From: Aspidiotus rigidus
Lineage: Eukaryota; Arthropoda; Insecta; Hemiptera; Diaspididae
Direction: 5' to 3'
DNA length: 64,000 nucleotides
NCBI GenBank assembly: GCA_035079385.1
Contig: JAVHKY010000009.1
Span: 930,001-994,000, forward strand
Shown: positions 54,633-64,000 of the stretch, one piece after another
Position numbering within the stretch: position 1 is the first letter of the stretch
Layout: every line of letters starts with the position of its first letter
Position numbers and translations under genes: made by a program
The notes under the pieces: model-generated
Seen by the model: only the letters and a program-made list of their open reading frames with translations
Told to the model about the DNA's origin: nothing
The model's database searches: none

Positions 54633-55502
54633 CTAGAGAAATACAATATCTATCTAGAGTCTGAAATTTAAGGAGAATACAGAGAAAAATGTGACCTCTC
54701 ACAAGAGAACCCCCTAAGAGTCCGAAAAATTGATCAGGGGAAAGGCTGATTTTCAACTCATCAAAATCGTCTCCCAACGATCCGACACGGGAATACTCCA
54801 ATCTGAGCCCAAAAAAGATAATCCTCCTATACTTTTAATGGATTGAAATATACTCTTTTCAGCGTTGCCAACTCCTCACTTATAAAATACCGGACATTTT
54901 CAGGCAAGCAAAAAAAAAAACACTAAAAACGAAATTTTTTGTAGGTATTTATTCAAATTGTCCGGTTAGAGTCTCGCCATTTGACCGGATGTAAAGATAA
55001 ATTACCGGATTGTCCGGTCAAATACCGGACGGTTGGCAACGCAGTCTCTTTTTCACGATTGTTTTTTTGGACGCTTACGAGGGTTTTCTTGAGACAGGTC
55101 ACAAGTATAAAATGCTGCGATACGTGTTGACAGTATAATATCTTTATGATTGCGTCATAGGTATCATCAAAATTCGGCATTTCGAAAACGGCGCGGCGGG
55201 ATTTGAACCATTAACCTGAGAATCTGGAAGCGGCATTTGGCTGTTCAAAACCCACACGTGCCGGCAAGTTGGTCGACAAACATGATGTACAAACATGATG
55301 TTTGAGAAGAAGAAACCGAGAATGAAAAATTTTCTTTACCTATCTTGAAAAGCAATATCTTAAAACGGAATCGTCAACAATTGCAATGTACACGTTCATC
55401 ACATAACTTTGATCTCATGAAAACTATTATTAAAAAAAAGAAAAAAATTAGAAAATGGAAAATGTGAATAAGTGCTTAATCTGAAGGAATGTTGAATAGT
55501 AT
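54633..55502. other. Intronic DNA upstream of the BTB-tail exon
   Basis: No gene recognised. Contains one tRNA-like segment (separate entry) and near-repeats of ATACCGGAC/TCCGGT around 54890-55035. Confidence 0.45.
55190..55266 (-). repeat. tRNA-like segment, possible SINE head
   Basis: The minus strand has a B-box-like GGTTCAAATCCC near 55200-55211 and an upstream GCACGTGTGG stretch. The arms do not pair as in a functional tRNA. A tRNA-derived SINE or pseudogene is more likely. Confidence 0.35.
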
Positions 55503-55641
55503 GTTACACGACAAGCGGTGAAAACGAGCGTTTTCACAAGGAGTTTCAGTGCAACCGAGTATCACGCGAGCGTAGCGAGCGTGATTGGTTGCTCTGAAAC
55601 TCCGAGTGAAACGCGAGTTCTCACCGCTTGTCGAGTATTAT
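55503..55641. mobile_element. Short palindromic element (139 bp)
   Basis: ACGACAAGCGGTGA...ACGAGCGTTTTCAC...GAGTTTCAG.GCAACC at the left is inverted at the right (GGTTGCTCTGAAACTC...TCACCGCTTGTCG). The centre GCGAGCGTAGCGAGCGTGA is itself near-palindromic. Its layout resembles the insert at 62714-62906. Confidence 0.8.
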
Positions 55642-55642
55642 A

Positions 55643-56059
55643 TTTTTTACAACACTGACGGTGAAACCGCAACTTTTTGTCACGAAAACGATGGCGAAAA
55701 CGATAAAATAATAGGAACCTGGCTGCACTGAAGAATAATGGAAGTTCACAGCGTTTTTTTGGAAGTTCTTACAACACTGTTCATCGTACCATCGTACCTA
55801 CCTCAGAGAGAATGGAGTTCACTGACCTCAGTTTTCACTACAGTTTCATCTCTACGTTTTCGCCACTGTTCTCTTACTTTTCACTACAGTTTTACGTTTT
55901 CGCCACGCCTTCACTTACTTTTCACAACAGTTCTTCGTTTTTCACTACAGTTTTTATTTTTCACCACAGTTCTACGGACTACTTGTGATAAAACCCCTTT
56001 TTGGCCATCGTTTCAAGTGGCGAAAAGTTGCGTTTTCACCGTTAGTGTTGTGAAAAAAG
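55643..56059. mobile_element. Inverted-repeat element with internal tandem repeats
   Basis: Arms share CAACACT.ACGGTGAAA, CGCAACTTTT and AACGATGGC. The inside (55800-55985) is a tandem array of TTTTCACTACAGTTTT-like and ACGTTTTCGCCAC units. It directly abuts the palindrome at 55503-55641. Confidence 0.75.
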
Positions 56060-56229
56060 TATTTCATGAAACTTATTCATCGGACTAGGTTGTGGGAGGT
56101 AAACACATTTTACCACGCGAGATCACAACAGACTGGAGACGGTTTTGAGCAATTACAACGCCCATCTATTACCAACTTTTCCAATATTACACCCGTCCTT
56201 TTAGGTTTCCTTATATATTTATTATTATT

Positions 56230-56420
56230 TATTCATTTATTTATTTATTCTTTTTGTCCGCGGAACTCCTCCGAAACTACCCGATAGATTTTTTTGTAAC
56301 TTGACCATATTGTTGTATTATATCTGAAGATGTGCACCTACAATTTTTTTGAGGATCAGATGAGTAGTTCTCGGGAAATTTTCATTTTTTTGAAAAATTT
56401 CTCACTAATGCGAGTATATG
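56230..56420 (-). repeat. Dispersed repeat, inverted copy of 11500-11700
   Basis: Carries TTTTTGTCCGCGGAACTCCT, GATGTGCACCTACA and GATGAGTAGTTCTCGGG. A third, diverged copy lies at 57185-57330. Confidence 0.75.
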
Positions 56421-56489
56421 AATTTTATTTTCAATATATTATTTTATTCATTCTTCCCACCTAGAAATTTAGTACCCTTGTATCTCGCT

Positions 56490-57740
56490 TCCCACAGTAC
56501 CAAGAGCCTTGAATTTTGTCTTGTTAAATTTTTGTTTCGTTAAATTTGTTTTTGAACGGATAGTGGCAATGGCGGTTTGTTCATTTTTTTTTTTATTGTT
56601 ATTAGTCATACTCGATAGTGAAAACCTTGAGTTTGAATGGTGGAGCACGATTTTTTAGTCTTCATCAAGTGTGCTGCGAGACTACCTTGGTGACTTCATT
56701 CTTAATTAATTATTGATTTATACGTCATTTTTTCATGTATACTTAATTATAGTGGTTCATAGTTGGTTTGAGGTGTCTCAGGAGATGGGAATATCATTTT
56801 CAATTTGGATTGGCTACTTTGAGTGAGATTTGAGGTTAGACCAAGGGTGCGATAGATTTTTCCTATTTCTTAATACCTTTGGAAATGTTGAAGCGTGAGG
56901 GAAGAATTGAGGGGTTGACTGATGGATGATTGGTTGCTTCTTTGGCTTCGATATCGATTTTTTTCGATATCTCCTCGTAGCTGGATTCCCAGATGAAGAA
57001 TCTTGGAATGGAGTTTGCATAGAAAATGGTAATGATAGCGTGAACACAATTTATGAGTATATGAGAGGAATATCAGCTGGAGATAGCATTAACAGATGCC
57101 AGGAACCGCGGGTGATGAAAAATTGAGAGGCCCTATATTACTTCCAGCCTGAAAAAATCAGGTTTCTTTATTATAGGCTTATATTTAGGATTAAATAAAT
57201 TTTTTTGTCCGCGGATCTCCAAAAACGACTGGATGAATTTTTTCGAGACTTAGATAAGTTATAGTCTCAATCAGAAGATAGGCACCAACAATTTTTCGAT
57301 GATTAATCGATAAAAATTCCTCAGCGCTTTTCCAATTGAGTTAATACGATTCTGTAGGTTACGGTTAATCATATTGGGAGTAATCGAATTATCAATTTGC
57401 AAAGATCGCAGAAACGACTGTTATGGCATTGTAGCAGTTTGGGCAGGGGGAGGGGAGTGGTTTTTCTGGAGACGTTTCGTAGGTTTTAGATGACTCTTAG
57501 CCTAAATTAAAACAAAATTCAGGTTTTCTTATTGGATTATAGGTATTTTTACTCTGTTATCAGTTGATGTGACGTCATAGTGATAGAATTTATAAACTGA
57601 GTTTTATTGTTCATTCCACAAATATTTGGCTTGATTGACAAGTCATTGGTATTTAATCTAAAGAGAGGGAGTAACTCTCTCAATGAGTTTTGCATTGTGA
57701 GAAGAAAAGTCGTGTACTACTCACGCGACTGCGTGTTTTC
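56490..57740. mobile_element. Repeat element, inverted copy of 33124-34490 (copy B)
   Basis: Matches copy A in reverse, from TCTCGCTTCCCACAG at the left to CACGCGACTGCGTG at the right. Shared blocks include AGTATGACTAATAA (inverted), GGGAATCCAGCT (inverted) and GAGAGTGGTTTTTCTGG-like. Its short frame at 56814-57047 (SGNPATRRYRKK) is related to that of copy A. An extra segment near 57100-57410 includes another copy of the CCGCGGA repeat. Confidence 0.7.
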
Positions 57741-58065
57741 TTCAAGCGGTGAGACTAAGGAGCTTAGTGAGACCACTAGCAATCTAGACCGATTTTCCTT
57801 TAAAACGTCATACGAGTATCTATCAATAACATGAATATTTCAGCAAACGTTATATCAACTTTGATAAGGTCACGACAGGAACGTTTGGAACATTCATCAG
57901 CATTTCAAAAAGGAGAATAAGTTGTGATGAGACAATCTCTGTCGAATGACGTGAGTGTTTTGAATGAGTGCAGGTTCTGTCGAAAGAGTGCTTAAGTGAT
58001 TAAATAGCCTTGCGTAGATGTGTTAGGTATCTTATGTTATCTGCTCGACATGGTCTTCCCTTTGA

Positions 58066-58143
58066 TCAGTTATCATTCAGTTTGGCAAGTTCGATAATAT
58101 TCTCGTTCTTGTACGCGGCCACCTTAATATGTTTCGGGTCAAT
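58066..58143 (-). CDS. Isolated terminal exon of an unidentified gene
   Basis: Acceptor TTTCTTGTAG before 58143, then 25 codons (IDPKHIKVAAYKNENIIELA...) and a stop. Base composition and residues look like real protein. Upstream exons were not found nearby, and no family is recognised. It may be a host gene nested in the pipsqueak intron or a retained exon of a moved gene. Confidence 0.35.
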   Translation of the reverse strand: MDPKHIKVAAYKNENIIELAKLNDN

Positions 58144-58784
58144 CTACAAGAAATAAATTTACCATGTCCGTGTAACTGCTGGGATTATTTTCAATCATCA
58201 TCGTTCTATTTCTCATTCGATACGTCAACCTAATTAGATGAATTAACTAGTATACATAATTGAAGAGGAGAGGGGTCCGTGATAGATTTTCTGTACTGGT
58301 CGGAGAATGACTCGGAAACTGTATTCTCAAAGAGGGGAATTTATGTAGTTCTTTTTTTTTCTTTTTCGTTCGTCTGAAAAAATGGGTCTTCCCCTGTCCC
58401 CAGTTTGTCCTACAACGAGACTTTCGTTCTCTGAACTAGTTGGACGGAGTACTGGCTTGTGATAGAACTTTGTATCATCACAAAGTTCAGAATAAAAAGT
58501 TTATATTCACAATCTTCAAGCTTTTTTGTGTATGAAAATGCACTTCTTATCCGTAAGTTCATTATTTTTTTCAAGCCTGAATATATGATCTAACTGTTCC
58601 TGTGTTATTCCTATACATACTAATTGAAGCTGATGGACTGCTTTTTGGGTACTTTTGCCTACCGTTATCAGTGCTGTGATATCACGAAATATATATTTAA
58701 ATATCATTCTTCATTGTCCTGGAACCATTTCCCATAAGGATTCATAGTAACGAATCCACAATGAAATTCATCTTCCCCCACTTT

Positions 58785-58865
58785 CAAGCTTGATAGGATT
58801 ATTTAGATATTTTTTCCGTAATCAGTGTTGAATTTTACTTTCAAATCAAGTAAGATATCTAAGTT
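58785..58865. repeat. Fragment of the 9.8-kb/39.4-kb MITE family
   Basis: Shares AAGCTT.ATAGGATT, TATTTTTTCCGTAATCAG and TTTCAAATCAAGTAA with 39410-39500. Confidence 0.6.
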
Positions 58866-58889
58866 CTTTGCATAAACAGTCAACTGGGA

Positions 58890-59240
58890 TCAAGCGTAAA
58901 GCTGTTGCAATCGACCATTCTTTGTGCCCAACTGATACAGATTGTTGTCTGTCCTCTGCAACACCCAAGCTAAAATAGATCTGTCATCTGGTTTTGCCTG
59001 ATCAATGTCAGATACGGGTGAACGCACGGTCGTACCAACCTCTGGAGGTGGGAAATTCGCATTTGAATCTGTCTTCATCCGTTTTGCTTGTGGAAGGAGA
59101 CTGTCTCTTGCAACTTCTTTTTTCTCATTAATTTTCATGCGTTCAGGATTCCGCAAGAAACATGAACAAGTTTTCGTCGTTGGTACTTGGAAAAATTCGC
59201 GGGAGATTTGATGGCCCTCGTAAGCGGTTAGAGCAGTCAC
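58890..59240 (-). pseudogene. Fragment of a transposon-derived protein (possibly KRBA2/Ginger-like)
   Basis: The minus-strand frame contains KRMKTD, an acidic IDQAKPDDRS stretch, then VLQRTDNNLYQLGTKNGRL and QQLYA. This resembles the LYxLGTxxGxLxQLYxRNQF motif of integrase-type transposon proteins such as KRBA2 relatives. The catalytic core and the flanking zinc region are missing. Family call from memory and uncertain. Confidence 0.35.
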
Positions 59241-59285
59241 CCGCCAGGCGAAAGGTTTCAGGTTTAGATCCCGACGAGGTGATCA
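59212..59285 (+). repeat. tRNA-like segment, possible SINE head
   Basis: GTAAGCGGTTAGAGCAG resembles an A box/D arm and GGTTTAGATCCC a B box/T arm. CTCGT at the start could pair with ACGAG at the end. The anticodon arm is poor. A tRNA pseudogene or SINE is more likely than a working tRNA. Confidence 0.35.
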
Positions 59286-59289
59286 GATT

Positions 59290-60822
59290 TTTCACACAAG
59301 TTTTTCATTTACCAACAACCCCCCCCCCCCCTCCCCCCTCGATGGTGGTCGCCAAGTACTTCATCAGATTCGTCCTCACTATGGTGGCTTGGTTCATACA
59401 TACTTTGCAGAGCATGTTCAAGTTTCTCTTCATCTGCAAGTAACACAAGTTGTACGGTAACCATGTTAGTACAAAAAAATGTTATCTATTCCGGCCTCCT
59501 TGTAGATACGTGCTGCAAAATTGTAATTCATAATAATAAAACCAAACCTTTCAATGTTCAACGTACTCTTCATTTTTTTGTCGTTTTATCCAACTGCATT
59601 TCACATTATTCTAAACTAACGTTTTCTAGCAAAGTTTCATTTGTGAATTACATTTGAGTCGATTTTCTTGAACACCTACCAATTCCACCCTAAGATTGTG
59701 GAGTCACGAGATTTTTAGCTAGGCATTTATGAATTGCGATCAGATGCTGTAACAGATTTTCTACGGTATTTGACCAATTTTTAGGCTATTTCATGAAACG
59801 TGAATTCAACATTAGTCAAGTGATGTAAGAAGAGCAATATGTGAGGGGACCAAATCTAGTTATTTCATGAAGCGCTAGTCGAATGGAAAATTTAAAGTTG
59901 ACTATGATTCAAATTTGTTCTTTTGGAAAATTTATTGTTTGGTAGAACATAAAATTATTATGTTATTGCATCGTCGTAGAATACAAAATATTTGATTAAC
60001 TCGGGCAACTGTACTGCAGGACATGTTTACTGATAGAATTTTACAACCCGCACAAAATTACAAATTTTATACCAAGGTCTTTCGACTAAATAGTCATCAT
60101 CAAGAGAGAAGAACACGAACTGACAAGAACAAACAAAGAGAATAGGAAAGGAGAGAAGTTTTATTACAATTAAAGCCGGTGGTGACGAGAAAACAAAGAT
60201 GAATCATAAGTCGTCGGTACGAAGCTTATAAAACTTTTCAATGAGGTCGTTATTAGGGAAGAATTGATTTAAAACGGTAAATACGAGATTTTAATAAAAA
60301 CAGGTAAGACATCAACTGAAAGATGCCCATAAGCACACATTCTATAAATTAGATGGACCGTCAATGCGGCTGCATTCAACTATTCAAGAGTTATACCAGA
60401 TTTTTCATTTTTCTTCCATACACTGCCGTAATTTATTTATAATAATATTTAGGTATTTATTTATTTATTTTGAAGAATTTATTCAATGTGCCGTCTCACA
60501 ACAGCTATAGTAGGTATAGATAACTCTTCTATTTGCAAATATAATCAAAGAAGGCGCTCTCAATGTTCTCCGCGATGGTTGTTTGTAGAAGCTTGCTGAA
60601 AAAGTGATAACAATCTTTAGAAAATCACCCAAGACATTTGAAATTATATTCACTCGACAGGAAATTAAGAGGTCTACAATTTTATTCTATGCATTTTTCA
60701 CAAAAAATAATAATTGAGAAGGTGCAGTAGATTTTATTAATATGCTGTGTCATGGTGAAAAACACCATGATCACCTTTTCAACATCAACAACAGCGCTCC
60801 TACAGATTGTTTTATATGCAAA
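59290..60822. other. Intergenic or intronic DNA, no gene recognised
   Basis: A C-run followed by CTCCCCCC lies at 59319-59338. A GGTCTTTCGACTAAATAGTC segment near 60083 resembles 3' sequence of some retroelements, but no protein supports it. Open frames lack domains. Confidence 0.4.
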
Positions 60823-62005
60823 CTAGCGGTTTGCGGCGCGCCTGACCGCTACCTGTGTGTTGAGTAGATATCTGTGTTTTATAGGTATCTGTATCTTGTA
60901 GGTATGTATGTTTTGTAGGTATCTTGGCGGAATTCGGATGAATTTTTTGCTACGTTTTTCAAAAATTTAATACTGTTAAGCCTACTTCATTTTCACCGAG
61001 AATGATAACATACATAGAGTAAAGAAAAAGAGAAGGTTGAAAAAATTGAAAAATACATACGCGTAAGATGTAAGATGAACCATTTCCCTCACATTTTCAT
61101 TTTCCAGACTTGGGACTGGCAGAATTCAACATACACAAACTGTATTCTGGTATGTTTATAAATGGTTAGCATGCAAAGCGCGAAAAAGAGGTTAAAAGTT
61201 TCCCATAACCAAGAGATAATAAATTATTAAGAATGGATCGGAGTCGCGCAAAAATTAAAATTACCGAATTACATTATTTTTTTTTTTTTCTGTTCAAAAA
61301 TAAGAAAATAGACACCAAAAACTGCGACTGTACTTATAAAATATCAAAGTTCCGAGTCGCACAAAAATAAAATCACCAAATTAAATTTTTTACACACTAA
61401 TTCACTTGAGAGCTGACTTGAAGCGTGAAGCCTGTATCGCAGCAGAATACAGACAAATCCATTGACATTTTGCCAGTCCCTAAGAAAACACACAGACAAC
61501 AGGTAAAAAAAAGGGTCATTTCCGCTAGCCCATACGCGGTGCGCACCGTGTCTAGACATTGGTTCTTGTATGAGATACCAGATGTAAAATCCTTTATGTA
61601 GGTGTTTTTAAAACTGTGAATAAAATAACTTACTTAGTATGGAAGTACAGCGAATACTGTAGTCACAAAATTTCCTCCTAAAAATCTGGAACCGGGCTCA
61701 TTCGAAAGGAAATTACAGGGGCTACAATTTTTGTTCTCTTCAATTTTTCATAAAAATGAGTAGGTCTAACATACAGCGCAAAGCAGTTTCAGTACTCGAT
61801 AATGCCCGTTTTTCCTAATTTTGTCGCCCCCTACTCCACCTTCAGGGAGTCAAAACATCGAAATGTATTTAAGAACCTGACCCAGAAAAAACGAAATTTT
61901 TCAAAAAAAATTCCAGGTCGATAAGTGAAGGCGTTCGAAAGTTATGGACGAACACACATACAGATATACAGATATACAGACAAACATTCTACTTTATATA
62001 TTAGA
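60823..62005 (-). mobile_element. Non-autonomous Helitron, minus strand (H2)
   Basis: On the minus strand it starts TCTAATATATAAAG (62005) and ends with a GC-rich hairpin (GGTAGCGGTCAGGCGCGCC...) and CCGCTAG (60823), followed by T. It abuts head-to-tail the 3' CTAG end of another minus-strand Helitron at 62006. Most of it is nearly identical, inverted, to the Helitron at 62396-63708; a 71-residue frame differs by only a few residues between them. No Rep/helicase. Confidence 0.92.
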
Positions 62006-62395
62006 CTAGCGGTTGGCAGCGCGCCAGGCGCGCCTGACCGCCAGCTGTGTGTTGAGTAGATATCAGTGTTTTGTAAATATTTCGATTTTAGCTGAGTTGA
62101 CAGGTAAGGGCTGTATTGCAGCAAAAAACGGACTAATTCATGGACCGTCGCAATGATTAAGGAAATAGATGGACAGTAGGTAAAAAGCCTGCCATATCCC
62201 CGAAGCATTACATCAGTCTGTGTAGAGGCATGAGACGAACTGAGTCGTTTCCTATATGAGAAACCGGATGTAATTTTCTTAATTCTTTCTCGAACCCAGT
62301 ACCTTTTCTTAGGTAGTTTCAAACTCTGACGACAATATTATTTACCTAATGTATAGTTACTTGTCACAAAAGAAGAGCAAATTTTCAAGAAATTA

Positions 62396-63708
62396 TCTAA
62401 TATATAAAGTAGAATGTTTGTCTGTCTGTATGTATGTATATCTGTATGTATGAACGCCTTCACCTATCGACAACGGGCATTATCGAGTACTGAAACTGCT
62501 TTGCGCTGTACCTTAGACCTATGCGCATTGAGTGGCGCAGTTTCGAAAATCGAATTATTGTGATAACTCGAGTATAACTCATTTTTATGAAAAATTGAAG
62601 AGAACAAAAATTGTAGCCCCTGTAATTTCCTTTCGAATGAGTCCGGTTAGTAGGAAATTATGTGACTACAGTATTCGCTGTACTTCCATACTAAGTAGGT
62701 AAGTTATTTTATTGCATGCATTTACCGCCCGGCAATGAAAATTTAACGCCCTTTATACAGTAAAATATCGTACGCAACTTGTGAAAACAAGCGGTAAATG
62801 ACTTCTCGTGCGATTTACTGCACTCGGCTTCGCCTCGTTCAGCAAACTTTGCACTCGAAAGTCATTTACCGCTTTTATTTCACTCGTTGCGTAATATACT
62901 ATTATTCACAGTTTTAAAAACACCTACATAAAGGATTTTACATCTGGTATCTCATACAAGAACCAATGTCTAGACACGGTGCGCACTGCGTATGGGCTAG
63001 CGGAAATGACCCTTTTTGTTACCTGTTGTCCGTGTGTTTTCTTAGGGACTGGCAAAATGTCAATGGATTTGTCTGTATTCTGCTGCGATACAGGCTTCAC
63101 GCGTTAAGTCAGCTCTCAAGTGAATTAGTGTGTAAAAAATTTAATTTGGTGATTTTATTTTTGTGCGACTCGGAACTTTGATATTTTATAAGTACAGTCG
63201 CAGTTTTTGGTGTCTATTTTCTTATTTTTGAACAGAAAAAAAAAAAATAATGTAATTCGGTAATTTTAATTTTTGCGCGACTCCGATCCATTCTTAATAA
63301 TTTATTATCTCTTGGTTATGGGAAACTTTTAACCTCTTTTTCGCGCTTTGCATGCTAACCATTTATAAACATACCAGAATACAGTTTGTGTATGTTGAAT
63401 TCTGCCAGTCCCAAGTCTGGAAAATGAAAATGTGAGGGAAATGGTTCATCTTACATCTTACGCGTATGTATTTTTCAATTTTTTCAACCTTCTCTTTTTC
63501 TTTACTCAATGTATGTTATCATTCTCGGTGAAAATGAAGTAGGCTTAACAGTATTAAATTTTTGAAAAACGTAGCAAAAAATTCATCCGAATTCCGCCAA
63601 GATACCTACAAAACATACATACCTACAAGATACAGATACCTATAAAACACAGATATCTACTCAACACACAGCTAGCGGTCAGGCGCGCCTGCGCCTGCAA
63701 ACCGCTAG
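62396..63708 (+). mobile_element. Non-autonomous Helitron, plus strand (H4), inserted in H3
   Basis: Starts TCTAATATATAAAG after A62395 and ends ACCGCTAG before T63709. The 3' hairpin AGGCGCGCCTGCGCCT is strong. Insertion split an AT in H3 without duplication, as Helitrons do. It lacks part of the 5' region present in H2 and carries an extra 193-bp insert. Confidence 0.93.
62714..62906. mobile_element. 193-bp palindromic insert in one Helitron copy
   Basis: H2 shows the empty site (…TTTTATTCACAG). In H4 the same site holds 193 extra bases, bordered by TTATT on both sides, a likely 5-bp duplication. The insert contains inverted arms (AAGCGGTAAATGACTT and AAGTCATTTACCGCTT) around a GC-rich centre, like the 55503-55641 element. 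Confidence 0.85.
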
Positions 63709-64000
63709 TTTTACATAAACATCTCCTTTCAAAATCGAAAATTGGATACGTAAAACTCGAATAGTCTCTGTAGATTCATCCAGAGCAACCGGTTTAAATG
63801 CTCACTCTCTGTAAACACAATGATCTTAAATACGCATCAGTCAAAATACCAATAGTTCCAAAATTTCCTCCTAAAAATCTGGAATTGGGCTCATTCGAAA
63901 GGAAATTAAAGGGGCAACAATTTTTGTTCTCTTCAATTTTTCATAAAAATGAGTAAAACTCGAGTTATCACCATAACTTAATTTTTATAACTGGGCCGCT

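Larger units (their letters stand above)
62006..64000 (-). mobile_element. Older Helitron, minus strand (H3), interrupted and running off the window
   Basis: Its CTAG end is at 62006-62009, with a GC-rich hairpin inside. Sequence to 62395 matches the 3' part of the 32-kb Helitron. It resumes at 63709 without loss (TTTACATAAACATCTCC) and continues to the window edge, matching the 5'-central part of that element. The plus-strand Helitron at 62396-63708 interrupts it. The 5' end lies beyond 64000. Confidence 0.88.

Noticed and set aside
59212..59285. Functional tRNA gene
   Set aside because: A- and B-box-like words exist but the anticodon and T arms do not pair well; kept only as a possible SINE head.
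61344..63181. Duplicated 71-aa gene starting MSRHGAH in the inverted arms
   Set aside because: The frame is conserved because the two Helitrons are nearly identical in DNA; no domain, and composition is non-coding-like.
54633..64000. BTB domain first exons of pipsqueak
   Set aside because: Looked for on the minus strand with the usual BTB motifs; none found, so they are likely outside the window.

Overview
The window looks like an intron-rich, repeat-rich insect (arthropod) nuclear chromosome. It carries a Frizzled-type Wnt receptor and a pipsqueak transcription factor with four Psq helix-turn-helix repeats, both with animal-style splice signals. Microsatellites, fold-back MITEs, Helitrons, a full-length non-LTR retrotransposon and a PolB-bearing virus-like insertion fill the space between them. 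The exact order cannot be fixed from sequence alone; a hemipteran is a guess. Nothing bacterial is seen.

Layout. 1-3.9 kb: non-coding upstream DNA. 3.9-6.0 kb (+): frizzled receptor of the Fz5/8 (Drosophila fz2) type, with an in-frame, coding-looking extension after its TGA. 6-12.2 kb: 3' flank with MITEs and dispersed repeats. 12.2-20.24 kb: a very AT-rich block with its own gene set. It holds a protein-primed type-B DNA polymerase broken into three frames, a zinc-finger protein, a coiled-coil protein, a small HTH protein, small acidic ORFs and several minisatellites. This is best read as an endogenised virus-like or Polinton/adinto-related element, but no capsid, integrase or ATPase is visible. 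20.3-21.2 kb: a hAT-type MITE with an 8-bp target duplication nested in an older inverted-repeat element. 21.6-24.4 kb: a four-exon orphan gene ending in a nuclear localisation signal, and an intronless 225-residue orphan gene with a broken inverted paralog. 24.5-26.15 kb: three related hairpins and a tandem array with a unit of about 283 bp. 26.16-27.08 kb: a 5'-truncated non-LTR copy.

29.1-54.6 kb (-): seven exons of pipsqueak, from the tail of the BTB domain to the stop codon; the main BTB exons lie outside the window. A gap of roughly 19 kb separates the linker exons (51-54.6 kb) from the Psq-repeat exons (29.1-31.8 kb). That gap holds a Helitron, several MITEs, Penelope remnants and a complete 5.45-kb non-LTR retrotransposon (43792-49243) with intact ORF1 and ORF2, a poly(A) tail and an 11-bp target duplication. 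54.6-60.8 kb: further MITEs, tRNA-like heads, an isolated terminal exon and a transposon-protein fragment. 60.8-64 kb: a nest of three Helitrons, two of them nearly identical and in opposite orientation, giving a large inverted repeat.

The two host regulatory genes are independent. The rest is mostly mobile DNA, and the order of several insertions can be read from nesting and target duplications.
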